Program-made: the position numbers and the translations under genes
The notes under the pieces: generated by a model
What the model saw: only the letters and a program-made list of their open reading frames with translations
What the model was told of the DNA's origin: nothing
Database searches by the model: none
NCBI GenBank assembly: GCA_003988855.1
Contig: QYAI01000002.1
Location: 396,341-460,340, forward strand
Direction: 5' to 3'
Source of the DNA: Arachnopeziza araneosa
Lineage: Eukaryota > Ascomycota > Leotiomycetes > Helotiales > Arachnopezizaceae
Length of the DNA stretch: 64,000 nucleotides
Part shown: positions 22,899 through 32,757 of the stretch, in pieces
How the letters are laid out: each line of letters opens with the position of its first letter
Numbering within the stretch: position 1 is the first letter of the stretch

Positions 22899-24058
22899 CT
22901 ACTCTGCTAGGGCTTCCTCGACCAATTCCACTACATGCTCCGAGCAGCCATAACTGGCTTGGTATCCCCAACCGCCATGTCCGTAGTTATGGACAATCCA
23001 TTTTCCACCACCGACATTCTCCTTCTCAATCCTGACCCCGCCCTCTCTCAGCGGCCGTAATCCCACCCAGTGTCTAATCACACTTAACCCTTCAATACCC
23101 TCTCCAGGCTTCACTAAAGAAGGACACAACTGAATCGCCCTCTTCATGATCCTGACAGCAACGTTAGGGTCTGGTTGTGACTCCCACTTGCCCTTCTGGT
23201 AAGTACCACCGAGGACGGTTCCACCACCGGCGGCCCTCTCCATGAGGTAGCTAACCTCATCTACCGAGTCATCATCGGTTCCAGAAATGGTGTACATAGA
23301 ACCTCCAGCAGAGTTCCGCACCACCACGATCTGACCACTGGCGGGAATGACGGTTTCGTCCATCACCCCACCCAGCTTGCAAGCCATCAGTCCCGTGCAG
23401 TTGACCACAATATCGGCCTCGGATGTTGCCTCTGAGATATGCTTCAGTACCGCACGCTCGAAGACGACACCCGCAGCAAGGCACTCGGAGACGAGCCACG
23501 GCAGATAGATGGCCGTGTTCATGCACACCGACCCAAAGGTATTCCCCGAGTCCACGCCTGGGGGTAATTCCGACTTTTCAAGCAAGCGGAAGTTTGGAAC
23601 AACTTCGGAGTACCAAGGAGTCTCCAAAACAAGTTCGCTGAACCATTTCCCAACATTAGACTCTGCGTCCTTTTCGCGGTTATAAATGACCGCATCTTGA
23701 AAATGGATCCCAGCCGCTGGGACGTCCCTAGCAAGACGAGCTAGCTCGGGCCAGGTAGCTTTCTCATACCTGCTGCCTGCCGTGCTCGAGACTCTGTTGG
23801 AAAATGTCAGTATGTAATCAGGTGATGGGCTGGATGAACAAACGGTAGGTAGTTTGCCCCTGCCCAGGGCGACGTATATTCAATATCATAGTCGCCGGGC
23901 ATATGCTTTGCCAACAGGCGAATAGCAAACGAGGGATTCTTCCTCGCGAGAAGAAGTGCAGTGGTTAGGCCTGACACCCCCGCCCTGGAGAAATGGTTAG
24001 TCAATCAATACAAATCTACAGAAACATCAACGAACCCAATGACTGTGATGCGAGGCAT
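22899..24058 (-). CDS. D-amino-acid oxidase (FAD-dependent, DAO family)
   Basis: Exons 24058-24036, 23984-23844 and 23793-22899 give 352 residues, a normal length for the family. The N-terminus MPRITVIGAGVSGLTTALLL is the dinucleotide-binding motif (GxGxxG). PWAGANYLP follows the flavin region. The C-terminal signature is intact: HWVGLRPLREGGVRIE (from ~296, including the substrate-carboxylate Arg) and IVHNYGHGGWGYQASYG (321-337). The enzyme oxidises neutral or basic D-amino acids to 2-oxo acids with H2O2 release and usually lies in peroxisomes. Odd: the protein ends EEALAE, lacking a PTS1-type SKL tripeptide, so its location is uncertain. Substrate range cannot be inferred. Confidence 0.93.
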
Positions 24059-25414
24059 GTTCACACTTCGAAGTGAGTGAGAACTCCTATGCAGAAAACC
24101 TATTCGAGAGGGTGTTGGAAAACGAGTCTCTCAGCTGCCTCTTATATACCTCCGCAGTACTGTACTAGCGTAGAGTCCTGCATGCATGTATCTCAGCCTT
24201 CTCCCCCACTTTCATCCTTCGCCCGATCAGTTAGTCGGCAAGGAGTCTCAATTCCAGTAGACGACTGTATCATGGACTAGTGAAGAGTGATTGACGGCGG
24301 TTAAAGTGAAACATTTTACGGCTGAATCCAGGCGAAGACAGCCTGCTCAGGCTTTCTTGGTGAGGCTGCAGAATGGTGGCTGCATGTCGAGAGCCTTGGC
24401 ATACCATCGAAAGGATTCGAATCTATTCTCGTGTCAATTCCGAATATCATTTGCTATCAGACCAGATCTGCCTTACCATGGAGTCTACCGATCAGCCTAC
24501 TTGGATAGACCTTCGGCTTACCCAATGACTGACCTCTTTCCTCGGGATCTGTTGTTTTCCAGACCGGCGTTCGGAGCATCGCAGAAAATCAAAGAAGGAC
24601 AGCTAGTAGAGATTTCTCTAGACGTGAGTCACTGAGTTGAGAAAACGTAGTTGACCTAGTCTTCTAGGTCCCTTTCACAAATTCGGTTCTGGGAAGCGCC
24701 CCTGTCTCAAGCGAGAAGATGTCACGTGTGTTTACTTTTGATGCTGTAGTTAGGCAAGCTATACAATTTTTTAATATGCCTTTGTTTCTCGTATACTGTT
24801 AAGAGAGCTGTTGTTCTTTTGCAAGCGTTGCTATCATGTTGCCTACAGTTTTGAGGAGATCATGTGACAAGTGGATATGAAAACACCACCGCTCTACTTT
24901 AGAGTTTCGCAACAATGACGAGATCCGAGAACATCGATGACATCTCGGTTCCTCAGTTTCCTTCTCTCTAGTAAGTCCACTACTTCTCTAGTATTTTCAT
25001 GCCTTTTTGGTCCATTTTCTCTGGTATAAGTTGTCATCCATACTCTCTTCTTCTCCCTCTTCTCTTCTTTCCTTCCCCCAATTCCAAATACAGATTTACA
25101 CCAATCATCAAAATTCGACCACTCTTTAATACACCATCGACCATTCTACAAATCATCCTTCGACAATCCAGCCTTCATTCATTCAACATACCGTCGTTCA
25201 ACTTCACCAGCAATACCACCAACTTTCGGCACCACAACATAATCAGCAACTTCAACAATCCGACCTTCTTTTAGCTATTGTCCAGAAACTATATCGACAT
25301 TCTGTTCAACCTATCAACAACTCGACATCATTATCGAAATCATTGTCGACATTCTTCTACGACAATATCTTCGACTTTCGACAGATCAACAACTCAACTA
25401 ACACACAGAACAAC
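24059..25414. other. Intergenic region between divergent genes
   Basis: About 1.36 kb. The distal part (25020-25414) is pyrimidine- and AAC/TCG-rich without ATG, typical of a long fungal 5' leader for the following gene. No supported coding exon. Confidence 0.35.
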
Positions 25415-26191
25415 ATGGTTCCAGTAAGAACCCAAGCAACCGGGGCCCGGAAAATTATTGCGCCTAGAATCAACATTCTGAAAAACAAACCGGTTCCAAA
25501 ACCCACCGAGACGCCTCGATGCCAGCAGCAGCAGCAGCAGCAGCAACCGCAACCGCAACCGCAACCGCAACCGCAATCGCAACAGCAACAGCAACCTAAA
25601 CGACGATGCCTCTCCCAAACCAAGGCACTGATCCTAGTTTCGAGAACCCGGGCCGACATTGCCCGTCCACAACGACCAGAAGCTCTCGCCGATGCTTCAA
25701 GGTTTAACGCTGCCATCGACAATTATGTAATCATACGAGCAGCAAAACTCGCTAGGCGAGAGAAGAGAGCGCTGGAGGAGGCGTTAGAGAAGGAGATGGC
25801 GGCGGAGTTCCAGCGATGGGACAGATTGGGGGAGGAAGGGCAGGGATCGAGATCAGAGCAGGAGGAGGAGAAGATAGCATTGGGAGAAGCGTTGGAGGAG
25901 GAGATGGGGGCGGAGTTCCAGCGATGGGACAGGTTGGAGGAGGAAGTGCAGGGATCGAGGGTAGAGCAGGTGGAATGGGAGAAGGAGGAGGAGCTCCAAC
26001 GGTGTGAGCTGCCGGAGGAGAAGAACGAGGAGGAGAAGAGCGAGGGAGAGAGGGAAGAGAGGAATTGGGAGGGGGAGGGCGAGGAGATGGATTGGTCGTT
26101 CTTAAGTCCAAGTACTCGAACGACTTTCAACTACACGATCTGTGCACTGAGAACGGTACGGGAGCCGTCGGTGGAGAGCGAGGAGGAGTAG
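25415..26191 (+). CDS. Gln/Glu-rich coiled-coil-like protein with internal duplication, unknown function
   Basis: Open from ATG 25415 to TAG 26189-26191, 258 residues. The frame extends upstream to 25343 but only through a TTG, so the ATG is preferred (MVPVRTQATGARK). Basic N-terminus, then a poly-Gln/Pro-Gln tract (about residues 36-59), a basic KRRCLSQTKALILVSRTRAD segment, then long charged helix-forming sequence with two near-identical 36-residue copies of EALEKEMAAEFQRWDRLGEE. The tail is Glu-rich and ends EPSVESEEE. Coding status rests on length and the maintained frame through the duplication; both strands are partly open because of repeat composition. I do not recognise a family. It could be a young lineage-specific gene. 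Confidence 0.5.
   Translation: MVPVRTQATGARKIIAPRINILKNKPVPKPTETPRCQQQQQQQQPQPQPQPQPQSQQQQQPKRRCLSQTKALILVSRTRADIARPQRPEALADASRFNAAIDNYVIIRAAKLARREKRALEEALEKEMAAEFQRWDRLGEEGQGSRSEQEEEKIALGEALEEEMGAEFQRWDRLEEEVQGSRVEQVEWEKEEELQRCELPEEKNEEEKSEGEREERNWEGEGEEMDWSFLSPSTRTTFNYTICALRTVREPSVESEEE
25527..25590 (+). repeat. CAG/CAACCG microsatellite coding polyQ and PQ repeats
   Basis: A CAG run is followed by (CAACCG)n and CAACAG units, encoding consecutive glutamines and a Pro-Gln alternation. Such tracts are length-unstable. Confidence 0.85.
25781..25996 (+). repeat. 108-bp tandem duplication (two copies)
   Basis: 25781-25888 and 25889-25996 align with few substitutions (shared GCGGAGTTCCAGCGATGGGA). 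Each copy encodes 36 residues including AEFQRWDRL. High similarity implies a recent event. Confidence 0.85.
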
Positions 26192-27804
26192 GATCGAGGC
26201 TCAGGTCGTAGGACTACCTTTTTCCCACTGGGTTTTACGGGTGTCATGGCGCTGAGTAGGGACTGGGTATAGGCTTGTGTATATGGTTATGGGTCATCGG
26301 CGTCAAACTGCTGGCGTCAGTAAAAGGGAGGAATGGGAGTTTACAATCAATTGTTCGAACCAAACGTCCTTGACTATTTCAAACATTGTGAAACTATACC
26401 TCTGTGATCAGATAAACTCATCAGCTCCTCGCTGTTGTCTCATAGACTGAGATAGTTCCAGCTCATCATGGTGACATGGTCAACCTTCGATGCTCGATTT
26501 CTCATCCCCCATTTGTCAAAGTTAAAGTAAATCTCGTACCCTGCGATGAATCCAACCAATACAATCAACCAATACGTTTGAATGCATGTGGAGAGCATCT
26601 GTAAAAATCGGCACAACCTCAAATTTTGCAAAGCTTCCCAGAAATCCAGGCTCAAACAGATCGATGCGGGATCTCCCCCCAAATATTACAATCAGCGCTT
26701 AAAAAATATCCACCATTTGAAGAGAAGCTATCCTCAACCCGAGGACCGAGTTTTCGAGCCAAGAATCGATACCCAGACGCAGAAATGTGCAAGTGACGGC
26801 GAGGACGCGGCATCAACCTCGTTCCTCGCCTCTAAGCGAGACGGGGAAAAAACACCACAAAAACAACCCAAACCCACCCCAAAAAAGAATCCAACCAAAA
26901 AAAAAGGAAAAAGAAAAAGTTCCCATCTTAGATCCGGGGAGCAAAAGAGTTATACGGACCACCGCATCCCGAGCCCTCACTCGGGATGACCAGGTGGGTC
27001 CCTTAATCTCTACCAACGTAAGTAACAGCAAGCGGGCGCAGATGCTTTGGAATGGAGGGTGTGGTTTTATTCCCGGGTACATCAAACTTGTGACTCTCGA
27101 CTGGATTGTGCCGGGATGCGCTTATTTAATTACATGTAGGAGGGGACGCGTGGGTGGGTGGATATGCGTCGCGTGTTGGAGTGCGTGTTGATCACGCACG
27201 CGTTGACGTGTTGGGTACTTGGTGGATATTCATCACGGACGCGGTGAGGCATTGCTTGGTGGGAGTGTGATTTGCATGTTTATTACCATTTCGGCATTAA
27301 TCTTACAGAGAGAAGCCAATACCTCCCTTCTATTTATCTCTGTCTCTACAGATTAATCTCTCATGCTTCCTCATCTTCTCCTCCTCCTCCTCCTTCTCCT
27401 TCATATATAGCCATGTCACAGAGCACGTTTTCTCGTAGTTGTGATGGCAAAAACCGAGAGACCACGCTTGGATTCTTGAAACCGCTGAGGCATTGACAGC
27501 CAATCACTTGATACATGACATCTTCACAGATAGAAATGGTAGACTTAGAGGCGTGAATGAGAGCTGCGAGTAGTACTCGAGACGTAACGAAGTCAAAGTA
27601 AGCAGACAGCAAGAACTCAGATAAGCACGCGATATCCAGATCCCCCATTTCTGAGATGATCAATAACAGAAATGATTCAGCCGAGAGTCTATTATCTGCT
27701 TGACAATTTTACGGCGAGACCAAGTAATTCCTTCATATATCACATTTGATGACTATTACCAAACGCCAAGGGTATCATTTCATGCCTTCCTTTTACCAAC
27801 AAAA
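26192..27804. other. Intergenic region with a short palindrome
   Basis: About 1.6 kb between two convergent genes. Around 26820-26960 is A/C-rich; 27120-27250 is rich in GCGTGTTG and GACGCG words. A perfect 8-bp inverted repeat (ATCCCGAG / CTCGGGAT) with 6-nt loop lies at 26966-26987. No supported gene. Confidence 0.35.
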
Positions 27805-30098
27805 TCAATCCTCATCACTCTCCCCCAAAATATCGCTGTCCACCTTCCCCCCATCAAACCAACCCCCAAAATCCAACTTCATCAACAATCGGTCAACCCT
27901 CCCGACCTTCGCAGGTGAATACAAGCCCTCCTCACCGAGGACCAATTCGGCATACCCACTATCCCAGCCATCTTTACTCTGATCAATATCTCTAAGACAC
28001 TTAACCAGCTCCTCAATCCCGTTCTTAACCCTCGATGCAATAACAACGAGCTGTTGTTTGACATCAATCTCTTCTTTATGGAAGTCGGAGAACGCATCCA
28101 CGACTCCCTCGTCAGCTTCTAGATCGAGGGATTGCCAGATGGAATGCACACGATGGACGAGGGCGACGAGATGGTCGATTTGTTGGAGTAGGTGATAGAG
28201 AGGGTCTGTGAATGTTGGAACAGTCAAAAGAAGACTCGTTGATAGAGCGGAGAGGTATTTGCGGTGGGCTTCTGCGAGCGTTTGAGGATCGTGGGTGCTA
28301 CTGATTCCGGTATGAGCGGTTGATTTCCCTGCCTGTAGCCAGATGTCTTCTTCTTGAACAGCGCTCATTGCAGATGGAGGTCTTGAATTTGATTCACCAG
28401 TAAGCCATTTTGTGAATCCAGACCAAGTTCCTTGCACTACTTCACCTTGAAGATAAGCTTCGGTTTCTCCCAGAAAGAATACTGCTGCACTGCTTGTAGC
28501 CCAGACGCTGCGCATAGCAGCAGATCGCTCCTTGGCTCGTTGTCGCCTAGTATGCACTACATTGCGTCCAGCTTTCGAACTACCATAGGGCGGCCCTGGC
28601 GGAGCAGGATGATCTCGCCGTAACGATGTGATTTTCCACATATCAGTCAATCTCAGATGCGCCCTATGTATTGACAAGAGATATGCGTTGATGCTCGAGT
28701 AAATTTGAACGTCGGAATGTGTAAGAAATAAGTCCAGGGGTGAAGAAATTTGTAGCCCAAGCGTCACTGGTACGGAGAGTAGAAGATTTCTAAATGGCGT
28801 CGACGAGATAACTGGATTTGACTGTGTAGTTGACGTTAATTTGGGTGGACCGATATTTGATTTGGTGAGAGACAGTTGGACCAGATCTCTGGCAATATCA
28901 AGTAGCTCATCTTCATCTTGATCTTCATGATTACCGAGGAGTAGTCCCATAGCAGCCCAAGTCCGCGTCAGAACTGCCGACACTTCGCCTTCTTTGACAA
29001 CAATGTTTCCAACTCCCTCTCGTTTCTCGTAGCCCAAATTGTCTGCTCGGCGCCACCGAGAACGAATCCTTTCATCTGCCTCGGAAATCAAGGCGATAGC
29101 AAACTCACCACGGCCGAGCAAGAAGAATTCACGCAATAAGGACAGTATTTCAATCACTCTCTCTAGTGGTAGCAGTTTCTGCAGTGTTGTTTGTGATAAT
29201 GAGAGTCTTATTGAGGCTATCACCCGAGAGAAATTCGCACTGTTGATCGGAAACTTCAGTGCTGACAGCTGCTTAAGATGAGCAGATAGAAGATTAACCT
29301 CAAGCGACTTGGCGTTAGAAATGCCTTTGACACGAATATGGTTCAATGATCGGCCAATAAATAGTAGAGAACCAGCGGTGGGAGCGGACACAAAAGCTGG
29401 AAGTAGAGCCGGCTTGCTCTTGTACTCCTTTTCAAAATTAATATATAACCCTCACTATCTCTGGACATGCTTACTTGTATATCACCATCCTCCATCTGCA
29501 CAAAAAAGTCCTCTCTTCCAAAACTAGGCAAGCGGCCGTAGAGCACCCACGCAGATACTTGTTTGAGCCAAGCGGTTTCCGCAACCCTGACTAGGTCTAA
29601 CGCCGCCTCTTCAATATCAACATAACCCGTCTGAACCGAGTCGCATAAGCGGTCAATAATCATCGCCCCAGAGCACTTCTTCCCATTAACCCCACTACCC
29701 CGCTTCATGAACTCCACCACCTCGAGAAACCACTCCATCCTTCTCGTCCAACCCGAGAACTGGCCCACGATAGCCGTCAGAGGCACAATATTATACGCGC
29801 CCACGAAAGCCGCATCCTTCTTCAAGATGCCCTCTTCCACCTCGAGTACTCTCTGCTGAAACTTTGCAAGGTGGTTGGATCTGATTCCTGTGGCAACGGC
29901 TTGGCAGATGGTCGAAGGATGCGAAGCTGCAATCGCGGATGTGTGCGCGAGTAGTGTGCAGTGAAGATCGCTGAGGTGTGCCACGGATGCTAGGAGGGCT
30001 TTCTCTGGGGGGGAGAGTATCGAAGTTGGGGAGGAGTGGTCGGCTGTAAGGAGTGGAGAGGGGTGGCCAGAGAGGGAGAGGAGTATTTCGTGGAGCAT
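27805..30098 (-). CDS. gcp4: Gamma-tubulin complex component 4 (GCP4, Spc97/Spc98 family)
   Basis: Exons 30098-29475 and 29427-27805 give 748 residues. The start MLHEILLSLSGHPSPLL matches the GCP4 N-terminus of other eukaryotes. The GRIP1-type region includes VGAYNIVPLTAIVGQF and AWLKQVSAWVLYGRLP; after the intron come LLFIGRSLNHIRVKG and EILSLLREFFLLGRGEF. The GRIP2-type C-terminal half includes VPVTLGLQISSPLDLFLT and ends RLLMKLDFGGWFDGG. GCP4 joins GCP2/3/5/6 in the gamma-tubulin ring complex that nucleates microtubules at the spindle pole body (family knowledge). The intron uses an AAG acceptor; a second in-frame AG 9 bases later would drop EYK, so the junction is slightly uncertain. Confidence 0.92.
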
Positions 30099-30856
30099 GG
30101 TGATCTGGAGTATGTCAACATCAGACTCTGGAAGTAAATAGCGTTTTACAGCTTACGATTGTGGATCTTTCTTTTTTACTTTGTCCAGAACGTCTTGCGT
30201 TAGCAAAACGAAAGTGCCCACGAGTTCAAAACGGCACATTGAATCAGAGCATAATTCTTGATCTGTGTCTTTTCGTAGAAGTTGCTAGGAGATATGGTTG
30301 GCGGTATGCTCTTAGAGTTTGAATTACTCCAAGCTTGACGTCGTCGCGTCAAGACGCGCACAATCTGCACGTGATTAATAACCCCCTCCTTTTCTTTCGG
30401 CTCTTGACTTGATTTCTAGTATTTATTGTCCGATGTTTGTAAAACGCTAAAAGCCTTTTTCGCTAATCTCATCGTCAAAGCGGAGAGCTTTAGCTTATGC
30501 AGCATCATATGTTGGAGAAGCTTTATATTCTTGCTAAGTTCCTGCCTTTCCCTTCACATTTTCTTTCCTTCACAAGGAGAGATGACCTAGAATTTGAACT
30601 CCAAAATCTAAACTCTTACAGCGAAAAACAAGAAAGCCCTAGTTCAAACAGGATTGAGTAAAAACGAGTAAATCTCACAGACAAACTTAATAGCACATCA
30701 ACAGAATCCCGCCGGGTGCTTAGGAGAAATAGAGCATTTCATTCATTGTATCAGCCTTCAACCAAGCAGGTAGCCACCATGGATTATTTTATCCGTCTAT
30801 CCATCAATATGCAATGTCTTTATTCCCAACCTCCCATCTCGATCAGTTCAATCCCT
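30099..30856. other. Intergenic region, GCP4 upstream / thioredoxin 3' side
   Basis: About 0.76 kb between two minus-strand genes. No supported coding exon; AT-rich mid-part. Confidence 0.35.
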
Positions 30857-31322
30857 CTACTGAGCCTTGGCCTCACCCGCCGCACCCACGATACCCGCCA
30901 ACAACGCCTTAGGATTGGCACCCACAACCTCAGTGACCTTCTCACCACCTTTGAAGATAAGGAAGGTAGGCATAGCACGAATACCAAGCTCCTGGGCTAC
31001 ATCGGGGACCTCATCGACGTCAACCTTGACGAAGTGAGCGTGTGGGAATTGTTCTGAGAATCTGGTGCATGTTAGTCTCTACCATGGATGTACATGATAT
31101 TTTAGAGGACTTACTTGACAACTTGAGGAGCAATGACTTTGCAGGGACCGCACCAGACTGCAAACGCGTCGAGGACGACGACGTCGTTTTCTTTGAGAGC
31201 TGCGTCGAAGTCACCCTTACTGAACCCGCACATGTTAGCATCTGCTCCACCAGACATGCCGCGCTGGAGTCGGAGCTACGGATATGAAAGCGGACTTACC
31301 TTTCAATGTTATGAACAACCAT
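30857..31322 (-). CDS. Thioredoxin, 110 aa
   Basis: Exons 31322-31300, 31219-31115 and 31061-30857. The spliced protein starts [16 protein letters not shown] and carries the redox site WCGPC (Trp30-Cys34) and cis-Pro74 in RAMPTFLIF, plus the usual [16 protein letters not shown] helix. Length fits a cytosolic thioredoxin without a targeting extension. It reduces protein disulfides (peroxiredoxins, ribonucleotide reductase, PAPS reductase) using thioredoxin reductase. Introns of 80 and 53 nt have GT/AG ends. Fungi have two or three thioredoxins, so a numbered symbol is not given. Confidence 0.96.
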
Positions 31323-32757
31323 TTTTGCTGCTGTACTCTGAAAGCCTCTGGATCTATATTTTGGAATTGAAGTTTGGATTGCTCGTCGCAGTATCGCGTG
31401 TGTATTGGTCTTGAAAACTGATAGTGAGGACATTAACTTGTATTCACCGCGTCTTTAAATACTGGAGTGTGGTTGAAGCAGGATTAGGAATGCAGACGCA
31501 AGGCTCGTGTAAAAGCGGCCATTTGATTTCTAAGGCGCCCAATAATGACGCCTTAGAGACAGATTACTCAGCATCTGGAACACTCTTCTGCACGCCCATT
31601 TGGAATCCATTGCCGAATCCGTTTCTGATTCCACGACTTGTGTGGCGCAGGGCAGAGGCCGATGAGAAGAGCAAATGCCTTTCCGACGGAGGAGAGCGCC
31701 GGGAAGACAAAGTTGTCGATGACCTCGGCGGCGCTCGGAGAAGAGGTAACGGATTTGGAATGACGATTCTGGTTTGCTTACCAATGCTTGTCGTGCGGAT
31801 TGTGCGAGAGCTTTCCAAGATGCTTTGCGGGATAGTGTATGAACAGTGTAGATGAAAGTCTTGTTTGTCCAAGCCAGAGAGGACCCTCATCAAGGCAGTT
31901 TCTCAATTGAAGGACTATCACGTGCGGGTGAAACAGCCTGACACCATGACGTGCTTGCTGAGGGGTCATGCAAGCCTTATCAGTCAAATCTCAGACATTT
32001 ACAGTACAGTACTGTACCACGATACGAGAGACAACGAGTACGAGAATTTAGCGAGAACAGTGTCAAATGGAGCCTTTCACAAAATCCGCTTCCATTATTC
32101 ATTGCTCCCATTCCTGATTCTGGAGAATCTATGTATCAAGGCCACAACATGGGCTCATTCTACACGCTCTTCTCGGTCTCCATTTCATCCAGTAATACAA
32201 GTTAAGAAATAATTTCTTCCCTTTCTCCCAACCCCAAATCCAGGACCTTGAGGAGCGCAGGCTCTCTCTACTGTATTTTGAAGACCAGCGAACCACCCAT
32301 GATATTTATTCCACATACACATACCGGACCCGAACTACCTGCTAAATACCAAGAAAGCGAGAAAATCAAATGTCTATGTGCCGATGGGGGAATCAATCGT
32401 TGAATACAAACAAAAACATGACAAAAAATGAAATTGTGACCATCATTGGACGTGTAACCACTCCGCAGCTGACCAGGAGGAATTGGTAGGGAGGGAGCAT
32501 CCGATGAAGAAGACTCGAGCCCAGAGTAGCAAAGACGAAGCAGTTGAGATCGAAGACTGTATCTTTGAAAGAGCAGTCGATAGGTGTGAAGGATTATCTC
32601 GGTCCAAGGGAATGTTGTAAGTGAGTGTATTTCGAGTCCAAGGAAATGTCAAAATGAGTGTGGGTGTCGAGTTATATCGACAAGATTTGTACGGCTTGTA
32701 AGGAAATCGTCAAATGAATGTGGTGCTAGTCTCTGTTCTCATGGCTGTCGTCTGTCT
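31323..32757. other. Intergenic region
   Basis: About 1.4 kb. Short open stretches on both strands overlap each other and show no domain-like features. Probably the thioredoxin promoter and the 3' UTR of the following minus-strand gene. Confidence 0.35.

Noticed and set aside
24291..24635. Plus-strand 114-residue open frame
   Set aside because: Starts at a non-ATG codon, no hydrophobic or domain pattern, lies in a promoter region.
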